DNA from: Anaerolineae bacterium
GTDB lineage: Bacteria; Chloroflexota; Anaerolineae; DRVO01
Reading direction: 5' to 3'
NCBI GenBank assembly: GCA_013178015.1
Contig: JABLXR010000004.1
Span: 1-64,000, forward strand
DNA length: 64,000 bases
Shown: in pieces, positions 32,677-40,473 of the stretch
Layout of the letters: every line of letters begins with the position of its first letter
Numbering within the stretch: position 1 is the stretch's first letter
Notes under the pieces: model-generated
Told to the model about the DNA's origin: nothing
What the model saw: only the letters and a program-made list of their open reading frames with translations
Database searches by the model: none
Position numbers and translations under genes: made by a program

Positions 32677-33249
32677 ATGAGACACATCCTTCTCGTTCTG
32701 GCCGCTCTGGCTGCCCTGTCCGTCGCCTGCGCGGCACCCACTACCCCCACGGTGCCGGCCACGCCCACGCCTGAGCCGCCGGACGACGGCGCTACCCGCG
32801 TCTTGGAGCACGAGGAGTTCTCCTTCGAGTACCCCGCCTCCTGGACCAACCGGGCCGACCGCTACCCGGGGTTCGTGCAGCCCAACCCGGAGTTCGGCAC
32901 CGAGGAGCCGGCCTTGGTGTCGGGGTCCGGCCTGGGGTTCTTCGTCGGGCTCCGCTCCCTTCCGGAAGGTACGGATCTAGCGACCCTATTCGCTGACACT
33001 TACGATCGGTTGGTCGCCCGGGAGCTGATCCTCAAGGTGGTCGCGCAGGGGGAAACCACCCTGGACGGCCGGGCCGCCCTGGAGATCACCTACGAGCGCT
33101 TCTGGGGCGAGCCCCTGGTCCGACAGCGGGATCTATGGGTGGAGAAGGATGGCCGGGTATATATTGTCTCCTGTCGCGCCCACCCGGGAAGGTTCGAGGA
33201 GGGCTCGGAGTCGTTCGAGCGGCTCCTGTCGAGCTTCCACCTGCGCTAG
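32677..33249 (+). CDS. Secreted lipoprotein, PsbP/MOG1-like fold possible
   Basis: Predicted lipoprotein of 190 aa: signal MRHILLVLAALAALSVAC with lipobox LSVAC, followed by a Pro/Thr linker common in Chloroflexota. The mature part (FSFEYPASWTNRADRYP, LPEGTDLATLFADTYDRL, LDGRAALEITYERFW, YIVSCRAHPGRFEEGSESFE) resembles PsbP/DUF1795-type domains, whose role is unknown. ATG 32677 follows GGGAGGT with a short spacer. It converges on the ECF sigma operon. Confidence 0.75.
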   Translation: MRHILLVLAALAALSVACAAPTTPTVPATPTPEPPDDGATRVLEHEEFSFEYPASWTNRADRYPGFVQPNPEFGTEEPALVSGSGLGFFVGLRSLPEGTDLATLFADTYDRLVARELILKVVAQGETTLDGRAALEITYERFWGEPLVRQRDLWVEKDGRVYIVSCRAHPGRFEEGSESFERLLSSFHLR

Positions 33250-33262
33250 AGGGGTCACGGCC

Positions 33263-33559
33263 TCAGGCCTGCTGCCAGATTGGTTTGAGGAACTCGCGGA
33301 CGTCCGCGGTCGTGCGTAGCGCGGCGGTGGCGTCGCCCAGGACCCGCCTCCACCACTGTTGGGTGAGCGGCTCGTAGGCGGGATCGTAGGCGAGGACCGT
33401 TCGGCGTATCTGCTCCAGGGTCGCCCGGGGCAGTTGCTTGCCTTCCGCCCACCGACGCAGCATCGCCTCCAGGAACTCGTCCACCTCGGGGGACAACTCG
33501 AACGCGCTCGCGTCGCCTTCCACTTTAGCTCCCTTCATGCGTTCGTCGCCTGGCCTCAT
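33263..33559 (-). CDS. Unknown small protein encoded with an ECF sigma factor
   Basis: Soluble protein of 98 aa with no signal peptide or membrane segment. It reads as predicted helical: PEVDEFLEAMLRRWAEG, TLEQIRRTVLAYDPAYEPL, REFLKPIWQ. I do not recognise a family. The start ATG overlaps the sigma-factor stop (ATGA), a coupling typical of sigma and its partner. It could be an unusual cytosolic anti-sigma factor or a sigma-dependent target; only position supports this. Confidence 0.6.
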   Translation of the reverse strand: MRPGDERMKGAKVEGDASAFELSPEVDEFLEAMLRRWAEGKQLPRATLEQIRRTVLAYDPAYEPLTQQWWRRVLGDATAALRTTADVREFLKPIWQQA

Positions 33560-34134
33560 GGGGTGGCCCCTTCTGAACCGGCACCCGGGCACTCCGGCTG
33601 CAATCGTACGTCCTGGGCCAGCAGGGCCCTCGCCTTGGCCAACTGGTAACGCACCGTGCCTGCCGGACGCCCCAGAGCCTCGCCGATCTCGGCGCTGCTC
33701 ATCTCGCCCAGGTACCGCAGGCAAATGATCAGCCTGAGCTCTTCCGGCAACCGCGCGATAGCTCCGTCGAGGGCGGCCGCCTGCTCTCCCGACTCTGTCG
33801 CGGCCACTGGATCGTGCCGCCCGTCAGCGCTTGGCATCACTTCCGGAAGCGGGTCCCCGAACGGCGCTCTCACGGCCTGCCTGCGGTGGAAGTCGTGGGC
33901 CAAGTTGCGGGCGACGGCCAGCAGCCAGTATCTGCGCCTATCCTGAGGAACGTTCCTCACGTCATCGAGGTGCCGCCACGCCCTGAGGAAGGTATCCTGA
34001 AGCAGGTCGGCAGCCGCGTCCGAGTCGCCGCATCGGCCCAGCAGGTAGGCGTACACTGGCCGGTTGTGCCGGCGGTAGAGCTCGTCGAAGAGCGAGACCG
34101 CATCCCGCTCTTCGACGGCGTGGTCGTGTCCCAT
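33556..34134 (-). CDS. ECF-type RNA polymerase sigma factor
   Basis: Sigma-70-family factor of 192 aa. Region 2 is visible in FDELYRRHNRPVYAYLLG and DAAADLLQDTFLRAWRHL, and region 4 in PEELRLIICLRYLGEMSSA and GEALGRPAGTVRYQLAKARA, separated by a linker without region 3. Such factors redirect polymerase to a small regulon and are usually held by a cognate anti-sigma. No membrane anti-sigma is nearby; the two flanking genes are an unknown small protein and a repeat-rich protein. The gene starts 3 bases after the upstream stop, so the three are an operon. Confidence 0.88.
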   Translation of the reverse strand: MGHDHAVEERDAVSLFDELYRRHNRPVYAYLLGRCGDSDAAADLLQDTFLRAWRHLDDVRNVPQDRRRYWLLAVARNLAHDFHRRQAVRAPFGDPLPEVMPSADGRHDPVAATESGEQAAALDGAIARLPEELRLIICLRYLGEMSSAEIGEALGRPAGTVRYQLAKARALLAQDVRLQPECPGAGSEGATP

Positions 34135-34137
34135 CGG

Positions 34138-34809
34138 CTAGACGGCCTCGATTGCCCCTTGCTTCTCCACGGCCAGGACCTGCAGTAGGGGCACCAGCTC
34201 CTCCGGGGCCCTGATCTTGCCCAGGAGCACGATCTCGGGCACCTTGGCTCGCAGGAGATCGGCGGGAGTCCCCGCCTCGATGGTGAGCAGGCCCATCACT
34301 ATCAGGGGCGTGGGCCGAGGCAGCAGCTCCAGGAAGGCCCGGCCGATCTGCTCCTTGCCCATGATGAAGCGGGCCCCCTCGACCTCGGGGTAGTAGACTG
34401 CCTGCCCGGTGAGCTTAGTGATCTTGGGAGACAGCGCCGCCTCACTGCCGCGGGGGGCCAGTAGCTGCCCGATCACGTGCAGCTCCCGGTACCCCACCGA
34501 CTCCACCCGGTCCACGATGATCGCCTGGCCCACCAGGACCAGGATGGTGTCCTCGGGCCCGTCGGCCAGCGCCTGACCGGTCAGCCGCGTCTGTCCCATC
34601 TGCAGGCTGACCTTGGTGCCCCGAGGTATGGGGATGACGCTGCCCACGTCGTGCATCTCGATGCGGGTGAGGGCGGGGGCCAGATCCTCGGGGATGACGA
34701 TGGCGCCCACGTCGTGAATCGAGGTGATGCCACTCAGGTCCTCGGGGGTCTTGGCGGACGACAGGTCCAGCAGCCCCATGTCTCGGATGGTGCCTCGGTG
34801 CTCCGACAT
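34138..34809 (-). CDS. Beta-solenoid-like repeat protein of the ECF operon
   Basis: Soluble protein of 223 aa with no signal peptide, made of about eight rough repeats of 20-25 residues. The clearest are ITSIHDVGAIVIPEDLAPAL, RIEMHDVGSVIPIPRGT, LVLVGQAIIVDRV, LHVIGQLLAPRGSEAAL and PEIVLLGKIRAPEELVPLL. The hydrophobic-G-hydrophobic-P beat suggests a beta solenoid like bactofilins or LiaF-type cell-wall-stress proteins, but I cannot name the family. It heads the operon with the ECF sigma factor. Start ATG 34809, immediately downstream of a GGAGGA site. Confidence 0.6.
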   Translation of the reverse strand: MSEHRGTIRDMGLLDLSSAKTPEDLSGITSIHDVGAIVIPEDLAPALTRIEMHDVGSVIPIPRGTKVSLQMGQTRLTGQALADGPEDTILVLVGQAIIVDRVESVGYRELHVIGQLLAPRGSEAALSPKITKLTGQAVYYPEVEGARFIMGKEQIGRAFLELLPRPTPLIVMGLLTIEAGTPADLLRAKVPEIVLLGKIRAPEELVPLLQVLAVEKQGAIEAV

Positions 34810-34882
34810 CGGTTCCTCCTTTGCCGCGGCCCTGGTGAGGGGCCGAGTTGGGTCGCTCTGACCCAACAGACGTACGCCCGGG

Positions 34883-35176
34883 CTAGAGTGTTGGCTCCAG
34901 CGCGGCCCGGAGGTCCGCCGCCTCCTGATTCTGGCGCCGGCCCTCGAGGTTGGCAATGCCCGGTGTCAGCCGGCCCGCGATCCCCAGGACAGACATGCCC
35001 AGGCCGCCGGCGACCCACCACAGCCGCAGGCCGAAGATGTCACTAAGCGGCCCAGCGACCGCCAGCCCCAGGGGCATGGCCGCCCAGGCCAGGCCCCTGC
35101 CCACAGACAGAACCCGTCCCTGCATCTCGGCGGGCACCATGGCCTGCACCAACGCCACCATCGGACCATTGATCAG
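34883..35176 (-). pseudogene. C-terminal remnant of an MFS transporter
   Basis: Reads as the last two or three helices of an MFS_3-type exporter: NGPMVALVQAMVPAEMQGRV, then FGLRLWWVAGGLGMSVLGIA. Only about 95 residues of an expected 400 remain, without a credible start. Upstream sequence (35177-35388) has no family match. It is a decayed fragment. Confidence 0.7.
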
Positions 35177-35388
35177 AGAGTCGAGGGGGCGAGCAAACCT
35201 GGTGGCACGGAGCCTGCAAGACGACATAACTCCAGAGGAAGCGCGAAGAGGCGACATCGGTCGGCATGTCGAGGAGGCGGTCTGGGCGAGGCTGCGGCGA
35301 GACTCACCTTGAGGGGTGCGCGCCCCAGGCGTGCATCGCCCGGGGCTCACCTGCCTGGCTGAGACGATGCCGCAGTACGAATGGGCGC

Positions 35389-35417
35389 TTGCGACACGCT
35401 CCGGCCTGTGCTAGGCT
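35389..35417 (+). promoter_or_regulatory. Promoter of the LysM/M23 gene
   Basis: TTGCGA (35389-35394) and TAGGCT (35412-35417) are separated by 17 bases. The ATG of the peptidase lies 63 bases further on. Confidence 0.5.
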
Positions 35418-35479
35418 TCGCCCTGCCCTTAACAAGCCTTAACTAAGACCCTGGCAACGTCGCCAGACGACAGGAGACA

Positions 35480-36613
35480 ATGGAGACCACACCTACCATT
35501 GAGCCACCTGAGTCCGTCGTAGCCCAAAGGTGTCTTGAGTTCTGGCACCACATCCGCAGCCCGAAGCCGTCCCTACGCCTGCCAGTGTCCCTACCCGACT
35601 CCTTCTGGCGCAGCTATGGGACTCACATCGCAGTCGGGCTAGTGGTCATTCTGACGATAGTCTGTCCCCAGCTATCCAACCCGGTGACGGGGCTGTCTCT
35701 CCCTCGAAGCCTGCCGGGCTTCAGCAGCCGCGAGTACCTGGAGGACGTGCGGCTGCTAGATCGAGGCGGGCGCCCGGCGCCGGCGGTGATGCCCGACCTG
35801 GTCCTCCAACGGGCCGGTGTGGTCCATACCATCAAGGGCAGCTACCCCGAGTGGGAGTCGCGGGTATATCGGGTGGAGAATGGTGATACCCTCTCTGGCA
35901 TCGCGGCCCGCTTTGGCCTGAGCATGAAGACGGTGTTGTGGGCTAATGAAGCCCTGGTCAAAGCTCCCGACTCCCTATCCATCGGCCAGGAGTTGGTGAT
36001 CTTGCCGGTGGACGGGGCCTACCACACCGTCGCCCAGGGCGAGACGCTCCAGGCCATCGCCGACAGATACAAGGTGGACCCTGAGGTCATCTTGAGCTAC
36101 GGCGGGAACGAGATCGAGGATCCGGCCCATCTCGTGGCGGGGACTAAGCTGATCGTTCCTGGGGCCGAACTGCCTGAGCCCCCGCCGCGAGTGGTGGCGG
36201 TGCCCGCTCAGGAGCGCACCTACACCGCCCGGGTGGCCAATCCTCAGGAGGGCAGCGGCAGCTTCATCTGGCCAGTTAGCGGCTACATCAGCCAGGGCGT
36301 GCACTCCGGTCACGTGGCGGTGGACATCGCCGGGAACCGAGGCTCTCCGGTGGTGGCAGCGGACAGCGGAACGGTGACCTTGGTCTCCTGGATGAGGACG
36401 AGCTACGGCTATCACGTGATCGTGGACCATGGCAACGGGCTGGAGACTCTCTACGCCCACCTGGATAGCATCAGCGTGGAAGTGGGGCAGAACGTCGCCA
36501 AAGGCGAGGCCATCGGCACCCGTGGCAGCACCGGCCGGTCCACCGGGCCTCATCTGCACTTCGAGGTGCGCGAGAACGGGGTCAAGCGCAATCCGTTCAG
36601 CTACCTACCGTGA
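35480..36613 (+). CDS. LysM-domain M23 endopeptidase, membrane-anchored
   Basis: Envelope protein of 377 aa. A cytosolic start is followed by one membrane helix near residues 48-68 (THIAVGLVVILTIVCPQL). Two LysM repeats follow (YRVENGDTLSGIAARFGLSM, YHTVAQGETLQAIADRYKVD). A C-terminal M23 (LytM) domain has zinc ligands in GHVAVDIAG, GNGLETLYAHLD and GPHLHFEVR, so the active site is complete. It cuts peptidoglycan cross-links or activates amidases during growth or division. ATG 35480 lies behind AGGAGACA. A word-repeat hairpin begins a few bases after the stop. Confidence 0.92.
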   Translation: METTPTIEPPESVVAQRCLEFWHHIRSPKPSLRLPVSLPDSFWRSYGTHIAVGLVVILTIVCPQLSNPVTGLSLPRSLPGFSSREYLEDVRLLDRGGRPAPAVMPDLVLQRAGVVHTIKGSYPEWESRVYRVENGDTLSGIAARFGLSMKTVLWANEALVKAPDSLSIGQELVILPVDGAYHTVAQGETLQAIADRYKVDPEVILSYGGNEIEDPAHLVAGTKLIVPGAELPEPPPRVVAVPAQERTYTARVANPQEGSGSFIWPVSGYISQGVHSGHVAVDIAGNRGSPVVAADSGTVTLVSWMRTSYGYHVIVDHGNGLETLYAHLDSISVEVGQNVAKGEAIGTRGSTGRSTGPHLHFEVRENGVKRNPFSYLP

Positions 36614-36620
36614 GTAAAGG

Positions 36621-36686
36621 CGCGTGACTCGTGATGAGTGACGGGCACGCGTACCCGGTCAATGGTCACGCATCACGAGTCATTCT
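36621..36686. repeat. gtgactcgtgat word-repeat hairpin
   Basis: A 12-bp perfect inverted pairing (36625-36636 with 36671-36682) sits 3' of the LysM/M23 gene. It uses the same words as the element at 28471-28571. Confidence 0.85.
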
Positions 36687-36712
36687 GCCTTTCCCAACCC
36701 GCTATCGCCCAC

Positions 36713-36718
36713 TACAAT
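36713..36718 (+). promoter_or_regulatory. -10 box next to the start codon
   Basis: TACAAT ends 7 bases before the GTG at 36726, so the transcript would begin at or next to the first codon (leaderless). No ribosome site precedes the GTG, which agrees. Confidence 0.5.
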
Positions 36719-36725
36719 ACGCGGT

Positions 36726-37991
36726 GTGAAGCGCCCTCGCACCCCAGCAGGGCCGGCCCCTAGGCGGTCGGCCAACGGCGACTACCATCTCTACCGCCCG
36801 CTCGTGTTCCGCACTCCGGTAGGCGGGGTCCGCCTCTATACTAAGCCGGGCATCTTCTCCTGGGATCGTCCCGACGGTGCCGCCAATCTGGCCCTACGGG
36901 CAATCGAGAACGACGGCCTCCCCCGCGGCACCCGACTGCTGGACCTGGGGTGCGGGAACGGCATCATCGGGTTCGGTTGCCTCCAGCTGCAGCCCGGCAT
37001 CGAGCTGCACCTGGCCGACTCCAGCTATGCTGCCTGTACCGCCGTCTCCCTCAGCCTGGAGCGCCTCGGCTATGGGGGCCGCATCTGGTTCAGCGATGTG
37101 GCACGGGACTTGCCCCAGGAACAGACCTTCGACGTGGTAGTGGCCAACCTCCCTCGGGGAAGGGCGCTGGGAGAGCAGTTCATCCGAGAGGCGTGGCACA
37201 GGCTGGAGCCGGGAGGGCGGTTCTACCTGGCCGGCTCCAAAGGCACCGGCATACTCACCCGCATCGCCACTCTGGAGGAGTGGTTCGGCAATGCCCAGAT
37301 GGTCGGGGTGACCGCCAACTACCGGGTGGCCCGGGCCCTCAAGCCTCCCGGGGGCTTCCCTCCCCCTCCCGGCGATTACCACCAGTGGCGGGTGGCGACC
37401 ATGCAGGCCCGCGGCCGGCGGTGGGAGTACGTGACCAAGCCGGGGGTCTTCTCCTGGCGCCGTCTCGACGCGGGGACGAGGCGTCTGCTGGCCCACGTGC
37501 AGGTCCGTGACGGGGAGAGGGTGCTGGATCTGGGCTGCGGCGCCGGGCAGGTCGGCCTGGTGGCCCACGGCCTGGCCGATGGGGTGGAGGTAGTGATGGT
37601 GGACGACTCGCTGCCCGCGGTGCGGGCTGCTGAGCGCACTGCCCGCCACAACCATCTAGAACGAGCCCGGGTGATGCCCAGCGACGCCGGATCGGCGGTG
37701 ATCGGCGAGCGTTTCGACGTGGTGGCTACCAACCCACCTTTCCACCTGGGGCCGGCGGTGGAGTACGATGTGGCGGAGCAGTTCATCCAGGACGCCCGTG
37801 ACGTGCTGGGCCCCAAAGGCCGGCTGTACCTGGTGAGCAACGCCTTCCTGCCCCACGACAAGACGATGGAGGCCATGTTCCGTCGGGTGGAGGTGGTACA
37901 CCAGGACAGCTTCTTCAAGGTGGTACTGGGAGCAAGGCCGGTGGGTCGGGTCAAGAATCGCCAGAAGCCACCCCTGGTGGCGGAGCCTTGA
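36726..37991 (+). CDS. Duplicated RsmC/RlmG-type methyltransferase
   Basis: Protein of 421 aa with two fused class I methyltransferase domains. The first has PGIFSWDRPDGAANL and LLDLGCGNGIIGFGCLQL, with VVANLP in place of NPPF. The second has PGVFSWRRLDAGTRRLL, VLDLGCGAGQVGLVAHG and the catalytic VVATNPPFHLGPAVEYDV. This two-copy layout, one inactive and one active, is that of RsmC/RlmG, which make N2-methylguanosine in rRNA. GTG start at 36726 close behind a -10 box and with no ribosome site, hence a leaderless mRNA is likely. The repeat hairpin at 36621 is its 5' neighbour. Confidence 0.85.
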   Translation: MKRPRTPAGPAPRRSANGDYHLYRPLVFRTPVGGVRLYTKPGIFSWDRPDGAANLALRAIENDGLPRGTRLLDLGCGNGIIGFGCLQLQPGIELHLADSSYAACTAVSLSLERLGYGGRIWFSDVARDLPQEQTFDVVVANLPRGRALGEQFIREAWHRLEPGGRFYLAGSKGTGILTRIATLEEWFGNAQMVGVTANYRVARALKPPGGFPPPPGDYHQWRVATMQARGRRWEYVTKPGVFSWRRLDAGTRRLLAHVQVRDGERVLDLGCGAGQVGLVAHGLADGVEVVMVDDSLPAVRAAERTARHNHLERARVMPSDAGSAVIGERFDVVATNPPFHLGPAVEYDVAEQFIQDARDVLGPKGRLYLVSNAFLPHDKTMEAMFRRVEVVHQDSFFKVVLGARPVGRVKNRQKPPLVAEP

Positions 37992-38157
37992 GCTGGCAAT
38001 GAAGGGGCTGAGGCGAGGAGTAGGGGTAATCACGAGCTCGGCTGGGTTGGCTGACTGAAGTCAGAGCAGAGAGGGCCGAGGAGTGCGCCGCATCGCCACG
38101 CACGGGCGCGGGTTTTCACAGGTGTTAGCCGAATTCAGTGCACCACGGAGGAGAGCT

Positions 38158-39411
38158 TTGGACAACCCCGACGCCCGACGTGTAGCCATAGTTGGCATGG
38201 GCGCTGTCACCCCCTTGGGGAACGATCTGCCCTCGTCCTGGGCCGGGATTCTGGCCGGCCGCTCCGGGGTGGGGCTCATCACTCAGTTCGACCCCAGCGA
38301 CCTCCGCACCCGCATTGCGGCAGAGGTCAAGGAGTTCGATCCTACTCGCTATCTGGAGGTGAAGGAGGCGCGGCGGATGGACCGATTCGTCCACTTTGCC
38401 GTCGCCTGTACCCAGGAAGCCCTAGCTGACTCCGGGCTGGATCTGGCGCAGGAGGATCCCCGGCGCGTGGGCGTGTTGCTGGGCTCGGCCGTGGGCGGAA
38501 TCCACGTGCTCCTGGACCAAGTCGAGGTCATGCGGGAGCGGGGTGCCCGCCGGGTTAGCCCCTTCGCCATTACCGGCCTGATGCTGAACGCCGCCGCCGG
38601 TCAGATCAGCATCATGCTTGGGGTCCGAGGCCCCAGCATTGCCCTGGCCACAGCCTGCGCCACCGGAGGCCATTGCCTGGGAGAGGCGGCCGAGATCATC
38701 CGCCGTGGAGACGCCGACATCATGGTCGCCGGAGGCTCGGAGGCCGGCGTGGTGCCCATCGCGCTGGCCGCCTTCGACAGCATGCATGCCCTCTGCAGCC
38801 GTAACGATGAGCCAGAGAAGGCCAGCCGTCCCTTCGATGCGGACCGCGACGGTTTCGTGGTGGGCGAGGGGGCAGGGGTGATGATCCTGGAGCGGATGGA
38901 TCGGGCCCGGGCGCGCGGGGCTCGCATCTACGCCGAGCTACTGGGCTACGGCGCCACTGACGACGCCTACCACATCGCTCAACCGTCTGAGGGAGGAGAA
39001 GGAGCGATGGAGGCGATGGAGGCAGCCCTCCGCGCCGGCAACCTCCGGCCGGAGGATGTGGATTACATCAACGCCCACGGTACCAGCACCCGACTCAACG
39101 ACGCCATCGAAACCCGCGCCATCAAGGGGGTCTTCGGCGAGCACAGCCGCAAGTTGGCCGTCAGTTCCACCAAGAGCATGATCGGCCACCTGTTGGGGGC
39201 AGCGGGAGCGGTGGAGGCCATCGTCTGCGCTCTAGCCATCCGGGATCAGGTGTTGCCGCCCACCATCAACTACGACACTCCCGATCCAGAGTGTGACCTG
39301 GACTACGTGCCTAACGTGGCCCGGCCGGCCGAGGTGAACGTGTGCCTGTCCAACTCCTTTGGGCTGGGGGGCCACAACGGGACGGTGGCTCTGCGTAGAG
39401 TGGAGCAGTAG
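38158..39411 (+). CDS. fabF: 3-oxoacyl-ACP synthase II
   Basis: Condensing enzyme of fatty acid elongation, 417 aa. Features: [20 protein letters not shown], nucleophile Cys in [16 protein letters not shown], His in [12 protein letters not shown], Lys and second His in [17 protein letters not shown], and the final [16 protein letters not shown] chose TTG 38158 behind GGAGGAG; the longer frame (from 38083) has no family residues. It stands alone with no other fab genes, so it may be a second copy or a specialised synthase. Its stop codon lies inside a word-repeat hairpin shared with the convergent AAC(3) gene. Confidence 0.93.
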   Translation: MDNPDARRVAIVGMGAVTPLGNDLPSSWAGILAGRSGVGLITQFDPSDLRTRIAAEVKEFDPTRYLEVKEARRMDRFVHFAVACTQEALADSGLDLAQEDPRRVGVLLGSAVGGIHVLLDQVEVMRERGARRVSPFAITGLMLNAAAGQISIMLGVRGPSIALATACATGGHCLGEAAEIIRRGDADIMVAGGSEAGVVPIALAAFDSMHALCSRNDEPEKASRPFDADRDGFVVGEGAGVMILERMDRARARGARIYAELLGYGATDDAYHIAQPSEGGEGAMEAMEAALRAGNLRPEDVDYINAHGTSTRLNDAIETRAIKGVFGEHSRKLAVSSTKSMIGHLLGAAGAVEAIVCALAIRDQVLPPTINYDTPDPECDLDYVPNVARPAEVNVCLSNSFGLGGHNGTVALRRVEQ

Positions 39412-39515
39412 AACGCTGATGACGCTGATACTGCGCTGATCCCTGCTGATTCCTCCTCATCATCTCTCTCTGATCAGAGCGAATCAGCGTGCCATCAGCG
39501 CCGATCTGCGTTCTA
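39409..39515. repeat. Stop-to-stop cgctgat word-repeat hairpin
   Basis: The first arm (39409-39420) starts on the fabF TAG and the second (39504-39515) ends on the TAG (read as cta) of the convergent gene; the 12-bp arms pair with one mismatch. Between them are further cgctgat words and their complements. Confidence 0.85.
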
Positions 39516-40274
39516 CTGTGGGGCCAGCAGGTACTCGGGGTCCTGCCGCAGGCGGTCGAGGACGTACTCCACCATGGGCCGGGCCTTCAGCACCCGGACG
39601 GTGCAGTTGGCGATGCGGCCCATCTTCTGGATGCCCTTGGCCAGGAAGTAGGGCTCGGGCCGGGGGAAGTTGCGCCGAGGGCCATAACGGTGTAGCCACA
39701 GTCGCACCGATCGTTCCCGTCCCTCGTAGTCCACGATGATAGCCGTGACCGGCTCCTGCTGCATGTGATAGGTCACTCCCGCCACCTCCTCGGCATGGTG
39801 GAAGGTGGTGTTGCATTGCAGCCCCACTCCCAGGAAGACCACATAGCCGCTGTCGGAGCGGACCAGCCGGCCGAAGGGCGTGTCGGGGCCGCAGGGGGTG
39901 GGTGAAAGCTCGTGTCCTTCCAGTAGCTCCGCCGTACCTGGCCCGATGGCGGCCACGCTATGGGTAGGGTGGAGGCTGCGGCGGGCTTCCGGGTGCTGGC
40001 GCGCCACCTCGGGGATGCGTCCGGTCCAGCAGGGAGTCTGCCGGACGTCGAAGTAGGGAGGGTTGTCGGGTCCTAGTTCGGCCGAGCCGGTGAGGGTGGG
40101 GAAGACCACCGTGCCCTCGGGGCCCACCGCTTGCAGCAAGCCCTGTATGACGGAGTGGGGGCCACCTACGACGTGACCGAAGCTGCTGAGAGAGGAATGC
40201 ACCAGCACCGTAGCACCGGGGGGCACCCCAATGGCGCGTACGCCGGCGGCGATGTCCTCTCGGGTGACGTCCAT
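39513..40274 (-). CDS. AAC(3)-family aminoglycoside-type N-acetyltransferase
   Basis: Acetyl-CoA-dependent enzyme (253 aa) of the AAC(3)/YokD family: PPGATVLVHSSLSSFG, VVFPTLTGSAE, RIPEVARQHPEARRSLHPTH (the RSxHP signature, with Leu), GLQCNTTFHHAEEVAG. The His of FHHAEE and the conserved Asp/Glu residues are present. Most chromosomal relatives are not proven resistance genes. ATG 40274 follows a CCGGAGGAT site. It is convergent with fabF and divergent from rnc, with a half-element of cgctgat words upstream. Confidence 0.88.
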   Translation of the reverse strand: MDVTREDIAAGVRAIGVPPGATVLVHSSLSSFGHVVGGPHSVIQGLLQAVGPEGTVVFPTLTGSAELGPDNPPYFDVRQTPCWTGRIPEVARQHPEARRSLHPTHSVAAIGPGTAELLEGHELSPTPCGPDTPFGRLVRSDSGYVVFLGVGLQCNTTFHHAEEVAGVTYHMQQEPVTAIIVDYEGRERSVRLWLHRYGPRRNFPRPEPYFLAKGIQKMGRIANCTVRVLKARPMVEYVLDRLRQDPEYLLAPQ

Positions 40275-40354
40275 TGGCCTATCCTCCGGATCTGGCGGCG
40301 CAGGTGACCGGGGTGGAACGCTCGTGAGATGCTGACCCTTCGGGGTCATTCCTT

Positions 40355-40405
40355 TCTCATCAGCCTGAATCAGCGTAGTATCAGCGCAATCAGCGTTCCA
40401 TTGCC
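40355..40405. repeat. Half-element of cgctgat words
   Basis: Words atcagcctgaatcagcg, tatcagcgc and aatcagcg lie upstream of the AAC(3) gene and before rnc. The second arm is missing or very diverged. Confidence 0.7.
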
Positions 40406-40473
40406 AGCTCTAGCCGATCCAGCCATAGTCCTGCGCGTGGGCTGATTATAGGTGATGGTATTGGAGGGGCAAC

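Noticed and set aside
35208-35312. Plus-strand frame reading RSLQDDITPEEARRGDIGRH
   Set aside because: Charged and helical but without a credible start or homologue; it overlaps an unexplained gap and may be chance.
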